A DNA stretch of 41,478 bases from Methanocalculus sp. MSAO_Arc2 (GTDB taxonomy: Archaea; Halobacteriota; Methanomicrobia; Methanomicrobiales; Methanocorpusculaceae), in NCBI GenBank assembly GCA_003838065.1, contig QZAC01000184.1:1-41478 (forward strand). Direction: 5' to 3'. The notes beneath the pieces are model-generated. The model was not told where the DNA came from, did not search any database, and was given only the letters and a program-made list of their open reading frames with translations. Numbering within the stretch: position 1 is the stretch's first letter; each line of letters starts with the position of its first letter. This document shows, piece by piece, positions 32,599-40,119 of this stretch. Made by a program: the position numbers and the translations under genes.

Positions 32599-33135
32599 AT
32601 GGCAGATCTCAGAGAACGAGTCGAGGAGGACCGCGGGCTGATCAAACAGATACAGCTTGCCATCCCCGGATTCAGAGGATACAGAAAGCGTGAAGATCTC
32701 CGAATTGCAGATAATTTACTCAGGATACAGCTTGCCGACCGTCTCAGAGACGATGTGCTGGTGCCAATCGAACAGTCACGGGAACGGGCAGCACGGGCAC
32801 TTGAGATGCCGGTGATGAATGACATTGGTACATTACTCCAGGCGTTAAAGACACTTGAGGCAAAGATTCGGCATGCAGATCAGGGGTACTCGGGAATCTC
32901 ACCAAATTACCGAATTGAAGAGGATAAGCTTGATACCCTTTATGAATATGATCTCTCGATGATCGAGTATGTCATAGACCTGAAAGATTTTGCAGACCGG
33001 ATCCTTGCCGAGGCTGAAATGGGGGATTTCAAGGCCGTTTCACCCGCCTGCAATGAGGCGAAAGCCAGGGTTATCAGGTTCAACAATATATTCAAAGACC
33101 GACATACAGTCATGGCAGACCTGGGGGCATTCTGA
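32599..33135 (+). CDS. helical soluble protein of the SPFH operon
   Basis: A 178-residue protein predicted almost fully helical, rich in charged heptads (RERVEEDRGLIKQIQ, LQALKTLEAKIRHAD). The segment IPGFRGYRKREDLRIADNLLR (in parts IPGFRGYRK and REDLRIADNLLR) resembles a helical family found beside SPFH genes in several prokaryotes. It is not recognisably PspA/ESCRT-III. Its TGA shares a base with the ATG of the SPFH gene (TGATG at 33133-33137), which indicates coupled, probably stoichiometric synthesis and a physical interaction. Confidence 0.8.
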   Translation: MADLRERVEEDRGLIKQIQLAIPGFRGYRKREDLRIADNLLRIQLADRLRDDVLVPIEQSRERAARALEMPVMNDIGTLLQALKTLEAKIRHADQGYSGISPNYRIEEDKLDTLYEYDLSMIEYVIDLKDFADRILAEAEMGDFKAVSPACNEAKARVIRFNNIFKDRHTVMADLGAF

Positions 33136-34334
33136 TGGTTTTTTTCAGGCGTTCACGCGAAACCGGTGCAGGGAGCGATATAAAAGGTACAGAAGCACGG
33201 AAGCTCTTCTACTGGGTGGAAGAGCATAAGGGAGAGAATCTCATATGGCGCCTCCCCCAGAATGTCATGTGGAACGATAACGTCCTTGTGCGTGAAGATG
33301 AATACGGGATCTTCTTCCGTGACGGGAAAGCCATGCAGGTCTTTGACCGGCCTGACCGATATGCCCTGACAACCCAGAACATAGCCGGCCTGCAGGCACT
33401 CTCTGCCACCATTGTTGGTGTCAAGCAGATTGGGGAGTTTTACTGGGCCCAGAAACGGGAGTTCCGTGGCAACTTCGGAACTTCTGAACCGCTCACGTTC
33501 CGGGATGCGGACTTTGGCGTGGTCAGGATCAGGGTTTTCGGGCAATTTGCTTATAAAATCTCTGATCCGATGCTTTTGATCACCCAGTTTGTTGGAACAA
33601 AAGGGATGACGAGATCTGATGAGATCATCAGCTGGCTCAAAGACCAGATCGTCATGATCATCAATGACACGCTGGGAGAGCTCAAGACACACAAACATAT
33701 GGGCATCCTCGACATGCCCGCGTACTTAACCGAGATCGAACAGGTCTGTCTTGGAAAACTCGGATCGGAGACCAGCAATTACGGCCTTGCAATTACCAAG
33801 TTCTCAGGCCTGAACATCAACCTGCCAGAAGAGGTACAGGAGGCAGTGGACAAACGCGGTGCGATGTCCGCACTCGGTGTCAACTTTATGCAGTACCAGT
33901 CCGGCCGTGCAATCGAAAATATCGGACGCGGTGCGGCAGAGGGCGGTGGTGAAGGAGCCGGATTTGCAACGCTTGGTGCCGGTATGGGTGCTGGGATGGG
34001 AATGGGCCATGTGATGGGTCAGGCAATGGGAGGCGGCGGCCAGCCAGGTGCATTCGGTGGCCAGCAGCCATCATCCCAGCCAGCGAGCGTATCCTGTATA
34101 AAGTGCGGCCAGCAGATTGCCCAGGGGACAAAGTTCTGTCCCCACTGTGGTTCACCGCAGGCAGAGGAAATGGTCACCTGTGGCACATGTGGTGCCTCTG
34201 TAAAGAAAGGGATGAAATTCTGCCCTGAGTGCGGGTCACCCATGGAACAGGGGCCCAAAAAATGCAGCAAATGCGGAGAGGAACTGTCAGCAGGAACAAA
34301 GTTCTGTTCAAACTGCGGAACACCTGCAGAGTGA
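33135..34334 (+). CDS. SPFH-domain (virion-core-like, YdjI-type) protein with three C-terminal zinc ribbons
   Basis: A 399-residue protein. The N-terminal SPFH/band-7-like domain (about 30-250: NVMWNDNVLVREDEYGIFF, FGQFAYKISDP, a helical arm to about 250) is followed by a Gly-Met-rich linker (about 265-310: GAGMGAGMGMG) and three zinc ribbons, each CxxCGxx...FCxxCG (about 318-400). This matches the YdjI/virion-core-like group, whose Bacillus member recruits PspA to membranes. It is the last gene of the cassette 2 operon. The zinc ribbons echo those of proteins A, B and C. TTCTCTTTTTT at 34341-34351 after the stop may terminate the operon. Confidence 0.9.
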   Translation: MVFFRRSRETGAGSDIKGTEARKLFYWVEEHKGENLIWRLPQNVMWNDNVLVREDEYGIFFRDGKAMQVFDRPDRYALTTQNIAGLQALSATIVGVKQIGEFYWAQKREFRGNFGTSEPLTFRDADFGVVRIRVFGQFAYKISDPMLLITQFVGTKGMTRSDEIISWLKDQIVMIINDTLGELKTHKHMGILDMPAYLTEIEQVCLGKLGSETSNYGLAITKFSGLNINLPEEVQEAVDKRGAMSALGVNFMQYQSGRAIENIGRGAAEGGGEGAGFATLGAGMGAGMGMGHVMGQAMGGGGQPGAFGGQQPSSQPASVSCIKCGQQIAQGTKFCPHCGSPQAEEMVTCGTCGASVKKGMKFCPECGSPMEQGPKKCSKCGEELSAGTKFCSNCGTPAE

Positions 34335-34340
34335 ACAGAT

Positions 34341-34351
34341 TTCTCTTTTTT
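34341..34351 (+). terminator. T-rich terminator after the SPFH gene
   Basis: TTCTCTTTTTT begins 6 nt after the stop codon. Archaeal RNA polymerase terminates at such T-tracts without needing a hairpin. Confidence 0.5.
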
Positions 34352-34381
34352 AAAACATCGCTTTTCTTCAGGCAGAAATAG

Positions 34382-34460
34382 CAGATCAGAGCTATCTGAC
34401 AACTGATCTGATTTCACAGGAATGCATGCCGATCTGGAACAGAAGGGATGAACAGATCAG
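34382..34460. repeat. three CAGATCAG/CTGATCTG copies between convergent genes
   Basis: CAGATCAG at 34382-34389, its complement CTGATCTG at 34403-34410, and CAGATCAG again at 34453-34460. The first two can form a stem. The position between the SPFH and RecQ gene ends suggests a transcription-end structure. Confidence 0.35.
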
Positions 34461-34474
34461 ATGAGTGGCCGGTG

Positions 34475-35728
34475 TTATGGTACTTCTGGGTTTATTCTGC
34501 CGGCTGGGGTCGGGATCCGCGAACAGATATCACAGTTTCCGCATCCTGATGTTTCAGTATCCTCTGAAAAGACAGAGAGGAGAAAAACCCGCCTGCATGA
34601 CGTTGTCTCGCACCATCCCCTCATTCTTGAGAGCTTTTTCTTCCGAATCAGTATCTCTTTCTCATTTTCATATTCTTTTTCAATCAGCTTCTCCAGGATG
34701 ATAAAGTCGCTCTTTGCATAGAAGAGGAGGGATATGGACGTCAGTCCGTCACGGCCGGCCCGGCCACTTTCCTGGTAGAATGACTCGATATCTTTTGGCG
34801 GATGGTAGTGCACCACGAACCTGACATCTGGCTTGTCGATACCCATGCCAAATGCAACTGTGGCACAAATAACCCTAATCTCCCCTTTAAGAAATGCATT
34901 CTGAATACGAAAGCGTTCGCTTCCCGCGAGCCCTGCATGGTAGGAAGAAGCGATTATATGTTTTTTTCGAAGTTTTTCTGCAACTTCGTCGGCAGATTTG
35001 CGGGACCGGCAGTATACAATCCCGGACTGTCCAGGACAGCTCATAATACATGCGACAAGACGACGGAACCGTTTCTCACTATTTTGTTCTTCTACAGCGG
35101 TGTAAAAGATGTTTTCGCGGTCAAATCCGCCGATATAGCAGCGTGGATTATTGAGATTGAGTTCTTGTATGATATCCTCCCGAACCTCCTCGGTTGCAGT
35201 TGCGGTAAGAGCGATGATAGGAGTACCAGGGAAAAGACTGCGGATCACAGAGAGCCCACGGTAATCTTTCCTGAACTGGTGGCCCCATTGGGAGATGCAG
35301 TGAGCCTCATCAATTGCAAAGAGTTTTGGCTGGAGATCAAAAACAAGCTTCTGGAATGCAGGAAGGGTGATCCGTTCCGGTGAGACGTACAGTATCCTGA
35401 TCCTGCCGCATTTGAGATCAGATTCAACCGCTTTTCTCTGATCATATGTCTGAGCAGACGTGAGGAGAGCAGCAGCAATCCCCTGGCCTGCGAGATCATC
35501 GACCTGATCCTTCATCAGGGCGATCAGCGGGGATATGACGATAGTAAGGCCTCCGAGGATGACTGCAGGGAGCTGGTAGCAGAGGGATTTACCGCCTCCG
35601 GTCGCCATTACAGCCAGAACATCATGTCCTGCGAGGAGATCCGCGATGATTGCCTCCTGGTTTGGCCGGAATCTGGTGTGACCAAAGAATGCTTCCAGCG
35701 TCTGCTGGCAGGAGTCCCGGCTTTTCAT
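34475..35728 (-). CDS. recQ: RecQ-family DNA helicase, short form
   Basis: A 417-residue superfamily 2 helicase. Motifs: FRPNQEAII, MATGGGKSLCYQ (Walker A, Lys47), AIDEAHCISQWGHQFR (DEAH and the RecQ aromatic loop), LTATAT, YHAGL, ATVAFGMGIDKPDVRFVVH and QESGRAGRDG. The zinc-binding cysteines (WCETTSCRR, CGNCDIC) are present, but the protein ends soon after them, without winged-helix (RQC) or HRDC domains. Full RecQ is about 600 residues. The ATG overlaps the stop of the SdpI-like gene upstream (ATGA). It probably unwinds DNA in repair. The short form could be natural or the result of truncation. Confidence 0.92.
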   Translation of the reverse strand: MKSRDSCQQTLEAFFGHTRFRPNQEAIIADLLAGHDVLAVMATGGGKSLCYQLPAVILGGLTIVISPLIALMKDQVDDLAGQGIAAALLTSAQTYDQRKAVESDLKCGRIRILYVSPERITLPAFQKLVFDLQPKLFAIDEAHCISQWGHQFRKDYRGLSVIRSLFPGTPIIALTATATEEVREDIIQELNLNNPRCYIGGFDRENIFYTAVEEQNSEKRFRRLVACIMSCPGQSGIVYCRSRKSADEVAEKLRKKHIIASSYHAGLAGSERFRIQNAFLKGEIRVICATVAFGMGIDKPDVRFVVHYHPPKDIESFYQESGRAGRDGLTSISLLFYAKSDFIILEKLIEKEYENEKEILIRKKKLSRMRGWCETTSCRRVFLLSVFSEDTETSGCGNCDICSRIPTPAGRINPEVP

Positions 35729-36174
35729 ATAATCTCTCCGACGGTTGTGTATTCATGGGACCTGAAGACTCCGGGCCATATTATGGCGCCGATGGCAGGC
35801 GAAAGATTTACGAGGAAGTGGTGATTGGAAAAAATTGCCACAGGAGGTGAGATCCCTGCTGTTTTCCGGAAGGTGCGGGCATTATTTCGGTGTGTTCGAT
35901 CCCCTTTACCCTGGTTCTCAATTTTCCATGAGGTTCTGTTCCCAATCATACTGATTCTCTGCTGGAGGCGATAAACCATGATACAGAGAATGGCGTTCAT
36001 GGTGAGGATGATCGAAATCCAGGAAAGCCACCATGCTGTATCTGAATATGCATCAGGATTGTCCGCGATATTCCGGTGTGTCAAAAGGATCTCCGGTGGA
36101 ATAGGAGAGAGGATTGCCGCAAAGACTGGAACTGCGGCGATGAGAGTACGTGTCGGGATCTGGTGGCGTTCCAT
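35725..36174 (-). CDS. degenerate SdpI/DUF1648-family membrane protein (internally deleted paralog)
   Basis: A 149-residue protein related to the intact SdpI-family gene at 37764-38402. Shared stretches are IPPEILLTHRNIADNPDAYSD (intact: IAPETVPVHWNIAGEPDAWSD; each split here as family motif P-x-H-x-NIA-x-PDA), GNRTSWKIE (intact GIRTPWTMK) and AIGAIIW (intact AIGALIW). The two or three helices between the DUF1648 motif and the SdpI motif are missing. The flanking 5' DNA is also conserved between the copies. It is probably non-functional or decaying, though still open. Start 36174 matches the paralog; the frame extends to 36216. Confidence 0.65.
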   Translation of the reverse strand: MERHQIPTRTLIAAVPVFAAILSPIPPEILLTHRNIADNPDAYSDTAWWLSWISIILTMNAILCIMVYRLQQRISMIGNRTSWKIENQGKGDRTHRNNARTFRKTAGISPPVAIFSNHHFLVNLSPAIGAIIWPGVFRSHEYTTVGEII

Positions 36175-36326
36175 CTTCTGGTGATCCTTATTGATCACAC
36201 TGCCTGAAAAGGGCACTGGATCGTATACACATCCATATAGGAATTGAAGAACCCATACAGATACAACCGATTCTATGGCCTGAATCCTGATTTACCCTCA
36301 TTATCTGCCACCTGAAAGCTAAACTG

Positions 36327-36710
36327 TTAGATTGTGATCCCGGGCAACTCCATACTGATCGCCCGGAACTTCTCCCAAACGACAGGGTCCAGGCAGATCC
36401 TGGACGGCTGAACCTGCCTCTTATCTTCGAAATACCTCCCGGCTGTCTCTTCCAGTTCAGGTGAAGACGCGATATAGATGATGGCAGCGACATCTATCCG
36501 GGGAGGTTTTGCTTTCATCTCAGGATCCAGTGCCGCAAGAAGTGTAGTCTGGATAACGCCGGGATGGAGGATGTTTGTAGTGATCCGCTTCGCCTCCAGT
36601 GTTTGGGATATCTGGAGTGTATGGGCAATCAGGCGGTAATCTGGATGGTAAGATGATATTATGTGGATCGGGCAGCATTCCAGCTGGAATGTGTGATTGG
36701 GGCGGTATTT
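36327..36710 (-). pseudogene. remnant of a short-chain dehydrogenase/reductase
   Basis: One minus-strand frame is open from 36710 to 36327 and carries scattered SDR C-terminal motifs in order: IHIISSYHPD (the VNVSS strand), LEAKRITTNILHPGVIQT (the xTANxLHPGxVxT strand), then IIYIASSPELEETAGRYFEDK and PVVWEKFRAISMELPGI (retinol-dehydrogenase-like tail, first motif is the LASSPExE-xTGKYF type). The nucleotide-binding half and the YxxxK segment are missing, so the gene is dead. The only ATG frame in it (36518) would make a 63-residue tail fragment. Confidence 0.7.
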
Positions 36711-36795
36711 TCAATGGGTGGATTGATAGTACCCTTTCACCCGGATAGCACCCTGAATATCAACAGGTAGCGACCCACATAGACACCAGGAAAGG

Positions 36796-37008
36796 CTATT
36801 TTCTCGGATCCTCTCTGTATACCCGGAGCAATGGAGGAATTGCTGCCAGTACAAAGATGATTGCATACCAGTACCATGCAAGGCTCAGGATCGGCTCCCA
36901 GAGCTTTGCAATCATGAGGATGAAACCCATTGAGCTGAGCTTGACAAACTGCACATCCAGCCAGTTGAGCTTTTTCACCCGCGAATCTGCCCATTCCGAA
37001 AATGTCAT
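36796..37008 (-). CDS. small membrane protein, 70 residues
   Basis: Two hydrophobic segments (about 27-40 and 43-62) after an amphipathic start (MTFSEWADSRVKKLNWLDVQ), ending in charged RVYREDPRK. AGGAGATTACGCT ahead of ATG 37008 is a good ribosome site, supporting a real gene despite its size. No family assigned. It is isolated between an SDR remnant and a divergently transcribed UPF0216 gene, with about 245 nt of upstream DNA in which I see no other gene. Confidence 0.65.
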   Translation of the reverse strand: MTFSEWADSRVKKLNWLDVQFVKLSSMGFILMIAKLWEPILSLAWYWYAIIFVLAAIPPLLRVYREDPRK

Positions 37009-37253
37009 AGCGTAATCTCCTGGACTACCACCCCGCCACCAGGCAATCTTGAAACCCGAGCATCAGGGTATGGCATTCCTCTCTGATCGCTCAATCGTCA
37101 TAAGGTTTTGCAGGAAAAATGTACATGGAAAAGATTGTTTTCCGGAGGTCGGTGATGCAGCAAGGGTAGACATTCCAGACGAAGAATAACCTGCAGACAT
37201 ACGGTCTGCCTGATGGAAGGATTAATACATACCAGGAGACCAACAACCCATGT

Positions 37254-37685
37254 ATGCGTGATGGATCGTTTTTTTCAGACGAACGCGTGCTCACAAAATG
37301 GATGAGACTTGAATACGGCAAGATCAACGAGGGGATCGTCACCGAGAAAAAGAGCCTGGCAGAGCTCCTTTCCGAACCTGAACCATGTGTTATCACAAAG
37401 GGGGGGACCAAGCACATATTTGACCGCGACGTCCTCAGGGTACTTGGGGAGCAGTTGCCTGAAGACCTGCATCACCAGCTCAAACTCCCCATCACCTTCT
37501 TTCAGGATATGGAGGTGACCGACAGCACTTTTCTCACTGATGCCGTTGCAGTCAAGGCCCTCCAGCTGCTCAGGGAGCTCGGGGAGAGCCGCAGGCTGGT
37601 GGAGGGGAGGATCTGGATCTCACGCCCGATTGTGTATGCGATCGTGCTGAAGTACCCAACTGCAGTGCAGATCATGATGCGTTAG
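37254..37685 (+). CDS. UPF0216 (DUF61) family protein
   Basis: A 143-residue archaeal conserved protein: WMRLEYGKINEGIVTEKKSL, LLSEPEPCVITKGGTKHIFD, LPEDLHHQLKLPITFF. These are the conserved blocks of DUF61, whose function is unknown. GGATTAATACATACC about 28 nt upstream looks like a TATA box for leaderless transcription from ATG 37254. AGGAG lies 14-18 nt upstream and is too far for standard use. A shorter start at Met17 is possible. Confidence 0.87.
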   Translation: MRDGSFFSDERVLTKWMRLEYGKINEGIVTEKKSLAELLSEPEPCVITKGGTKHIFDRDVLRVLGEQLPEDLHHQLKLPITFFQDMEVTDSTFLTDAVAVKALQLLRELGESRRLVEGRIWISRPIVYAIVLKYPTAVQIMMR

Positions 37686-37763
37686 ATACAAAATTGGATA
37701 TGAAGATCGTAAATCATGTGGCCGAAGACTGTTTCCAGGCGTCTTCTGGCAGGTATCTATCGC

Positions 37764-38402
37764 TCAAGGAATCTCACCTAACTTTTTGAATTCCAGGTAA
37801 CTGACGAGTACAAGCCATATCAACGCACCAATGGCCGAAGCGATGACGAAGAGGAGGAGATACTCCGGGTAGAATGCACCGATCAGGGTTATCCCTGCTG
37901 CAACCTGGAAGACCCGGCGGCCCTTCAGATGTGTCCTGGTCCAGACCACCTCACTCTTCATGGTCCAGGGAGTCCGAATACCGGCCAGTTTGTTCTGTTT
38001 TCTGAGACGGGGGAGGAGAATCGAGATGCCCAGATAGAAAAGGGCGAAGAGGATTGGTAAATAGAATTCTACGGGAGGAGGGTGGCCAAGAGCCCAAAGC
38101 CCTGCAAAGACCTGGATGCCAAGGAGGAGGGCAAGCACGAGGGTAATGAACCAGCCGAACGCTCTCCGTGTCTTCGTGTCACCGGATCCGAATACGCGGG
38201 AGAGGAGAGATAAGACAAGACCTGTTGCAATGATGATAATCGGGATGGATAAAATTCCGATATGTGCATCGGACCAGGCATCGGGTTCTCCCGCAATATT
38301 CCAGTGTACCGGGACGGTCTCCGGGGCGATCGGGTAGAGGATTGCCGCAAAGAGGAGAGATGCGGCGATGATGGTATAGAATGCGATCCGGTGGGTTTCC
38401 AT
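37764..38402 (-). CDS. SdpI/DUF1648-family membrane protein
   Basis: A 212-residue protein with about six hydrophobic segments. The DUF1648 motif VPVHWNIAGEPDAWSD sits after the first helix. The SdpI/YfhL motif NKLAGIRTPWTMKSEVVW (cited in parts NKLAGIRTPW, TMKSEVVW) and HLKGRRVFQVAAG lie in the C-terminal half. Members include the Bacillus SdpI immunity and signal protein, but most archaeal ones are unstudied. Start 38402 aligns with the degenerate paralog; GTG 38414 is another option. The upstream DNA shares GATCCAGTGCC-TTTTC and TGTGATCAA with the paralog, so the duplication included the promoter. Confidence 0.85.
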   Translation of the reverse strand: METHRIAFYTIIAASLLFAAILYPIAPETVPVHWNIAGEPDAWSDAHIGILSIPIIIIATGLVLSLLSRVFGSGDTKTRRAFGWFITLVLALLLGIQVFAGLWALGHPPPVEFYLPILFALFYLGISILLPRLRKQNKLAGIRTPWTMKSEVVWTRTHLKGRRVFQVAAGITLIGAFYPEYLLLFVIASAIGALIWLVLVSYLEFKKLGEIP

Positions 38403-38465
38403 AATCTGTGTCACTTAGTTGATCACACACGTAGAAAATGGCACTGGATCACCATATCCCAAAGA

Positions 38466-39320
38466 TCATCTCCGCTCCAGGACCGCAACCGAGAGCCAGC
38501 CGTCTTCAGGGGTGGGAAAGTACGTCTGAGTGCCGTTCCGTCTCTGTTCCATCTGGTCCATGTCGGTGTACTCCACCGGGAAACCGGGGCCAAACAGTTC
38601 TTCAATCTGATCCCTTGTATAGGTGGTCATCTCCCGGCATCCGGTGTAGTCCCGGACATGCGAGAAGATATCATAGGGGATATGCCTCCGTTTTGAACTG
38701 ATCGATGAACAGGGCTTGAGATGCTCAAAGACAATTGCCAGGTCCAAAAACGAGCCGGTGAGAGCGGCTGCCACCTGCTTCATCTGCTGCCGCCCGATAT
38801 AGTACGTAAGCCCTTCCATCACGACGATCAGACGTGTTGTGCCGGAGGTTCCGCATCCCTTCTTCAGTGTGGTAATAAGTGACCGGGTGTCGGTGATATC
38901 CACTGTCGTGCAGGTGATTGAAACTGATCTTTCCGGTGCAATCTCCCGGTACAGCTGCTCTTTGACCCGGGTGTTCTCGAGATCGAGCTCCATGAACAGG
39001 AGATCCGGTGAGAGCCGATCCAGCAGTTCGATGGCAAGGGGTGAGAAGCCTGCACCAAGGTTTGCGATGACGGTTTTTCGATTGCTCTTCCCGACAAGGG
39101 AGAGAACAGCGTTTTTGATGAAATGCTTCCTGTTGACGATCACCTCGGAGTACCAGGGACAGACCAGGTTATACCGTTCAAGAAGCGGGATGCCGACTTT
39201 GAGGTCAAGCTGCTCCATGTAACGCCGGATGAGGGGAACCTCTTCATAGTAACTGCGTGCCCAGAGCATCACAAGGGCGGCGGTATCTGATACAGGGTAG
39301 GGGGTCTTCTGATCTTCCAT
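38466..39320 (-). CDS. class I SAM-dependent methyltransferase, leucine carboxyl methyltransferase-like
   Basis: A 284-residue protein of the PPM/LCM (Tcmp-type) methyltransferase family. It has NLGAGFSPLAIELL (motif I, SAM-binding glycines), FMELDLENTRVKEQL, VDITDTRS and RLIVVMEGLTYYIG. The substrate is unknown; relatives modify polyketides or protein carboxyl termini. GGAACACGAATC precedes ATG 39320 with no clear ribosome site. The 5' region is tandemly duplicated, giving a second ATG-GAA start followed by a stop 73 nt upstream. Confidence 0.85.
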   Translation of the reverse strand: MEDQKTPYPVSDTAALVMLWARSYYEEVPLIRRYMEQLDLKVGIPLLERYNLVCPWYSEVIVNRKHFIKNAVLSLVGKSNRKTVIANLGAGFSPLAIELLDRLSPDLLFMELDLENTRVKEQLYREIAPERSVSITCTTVDITDTRSLITTLKKGCGTSGTTRLIVVMEGLTYYIGRQQMKQVAAALTGSFLDLAIVFEHLKPCSSISSKRRHIPYDIFSHVRDYTGCREMTTYTRDQIEELFGPGFPVEYTDMDQMEQRRNGTQTYFPTPEDGWLSVAVLERR

Positions 39321-39450
39321 GATTCGTGTTCCTGTTGCTGAAGTTACGCAATTATTGTTCCTGCTTTAGATCTTCCTTTTGCTAAGCTTCCATGATTAGT
39401 GTTCCCACTGCTGGGATCCCTGCTGCTAAGGTACCTGCTTTTGATCTTCT
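39311..39450. repeat. degenerate tandem duplication covering the start of the methyltransferase gene
   Basis: CTTCCATGATTCGTGTTCC (39314-39332) recurs as CTTCCATGATTAGTGTTCC (39387-39405), and CCTGCTTTAGATCTTC recurs as CCTGCTTTTGATCTTC at about 39434-39449. The unit is about 73 bp with internal differences. The upstream copy carries a start codon in the same context that opens only MEA before a stop. Confidence 0.6.
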
Positions 39451-39528
39451 CCGGAAAGCTTTTCATCTTTTCTATATCCTGAAGGCCACAGTAGGGGTTC
39501 AGAAGAATTTTATCGAATAGGGGATGAG

Positions 39529-40119
39529 ATGAGGGGTTATGAGGAGATGTCGACGCGGAACGGTTATCAGTTTCCGGCGGGGGGTGACGTACTGTATTGC
39601 GGGAGATGAGCAGACCAGTGACCCGCTGATCCTGGTTCACGGGGGCCCGGGAGTAACTATGATGTATTCAAGCCGTTTTGTACACTGGCTGATACCCGGC
39701 CGGTGATCTGCTATGAACAGCTCGGATCAATGTAGTCGCCTGCTGTTGTTGACGAATCGCTCCTGACGCCTGAACGGTTCGCCCAGGAGCTGCATGCGGT
39801 CAAAAAGATTCTCGCCCCAGGTCTGGTGCATCTCTTCGGCCATTCGTTTGGGGCGATGGTTGCACTCGCCTATATCGAGCAGTTCGGGCAGGATGAGATT
39901 TCGTCCCTTGTGCTCGCCGGGCCCCTGATCTCGTCTCCACGCTGGAAGGAGGACCAGCGGCGGCTGCTCGCCGGATGCCGCCGGATATCCGGGCGGCAAT
40001 CGAGATGCATGAGTCATGCGAAATCTATGGTCCGCCCGGCCAACCAGGAGGTGATGATGGAGTATTACCGCCGCCATGTCTGCCGGATGGATCCCTGACC
40101 GGATTGCCTGAACCGTGCA
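39529..40119 (+). pseudogene. proline iminopeptidase (alpha/beta hydrolase) pseudogene
   Basis: Pieces of one family appear in order in shifting frames: a start region with NGYQFPAGGDVLYC, then IAGDEQTSDPLILVHGGPG (oxyanion loop), a shift to SNYDVFKPFCTLADTRPVI, an in-frame TAG at 39733-39735, LTPERFAQELHAVK, LFGHSFGAMVALAY (nucleophile serine), LVLAGPLISSPRW, a shift to MPPDIRAAIEMHE, a shift back to YYRRHVCRMDP, TGA at 40096-40098, then PDCLNRA. At least three frameshifts and two stops make it dead. It ends by running into an hsdR fragment at the CLNRA coding segment. Confidence 0.8.
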
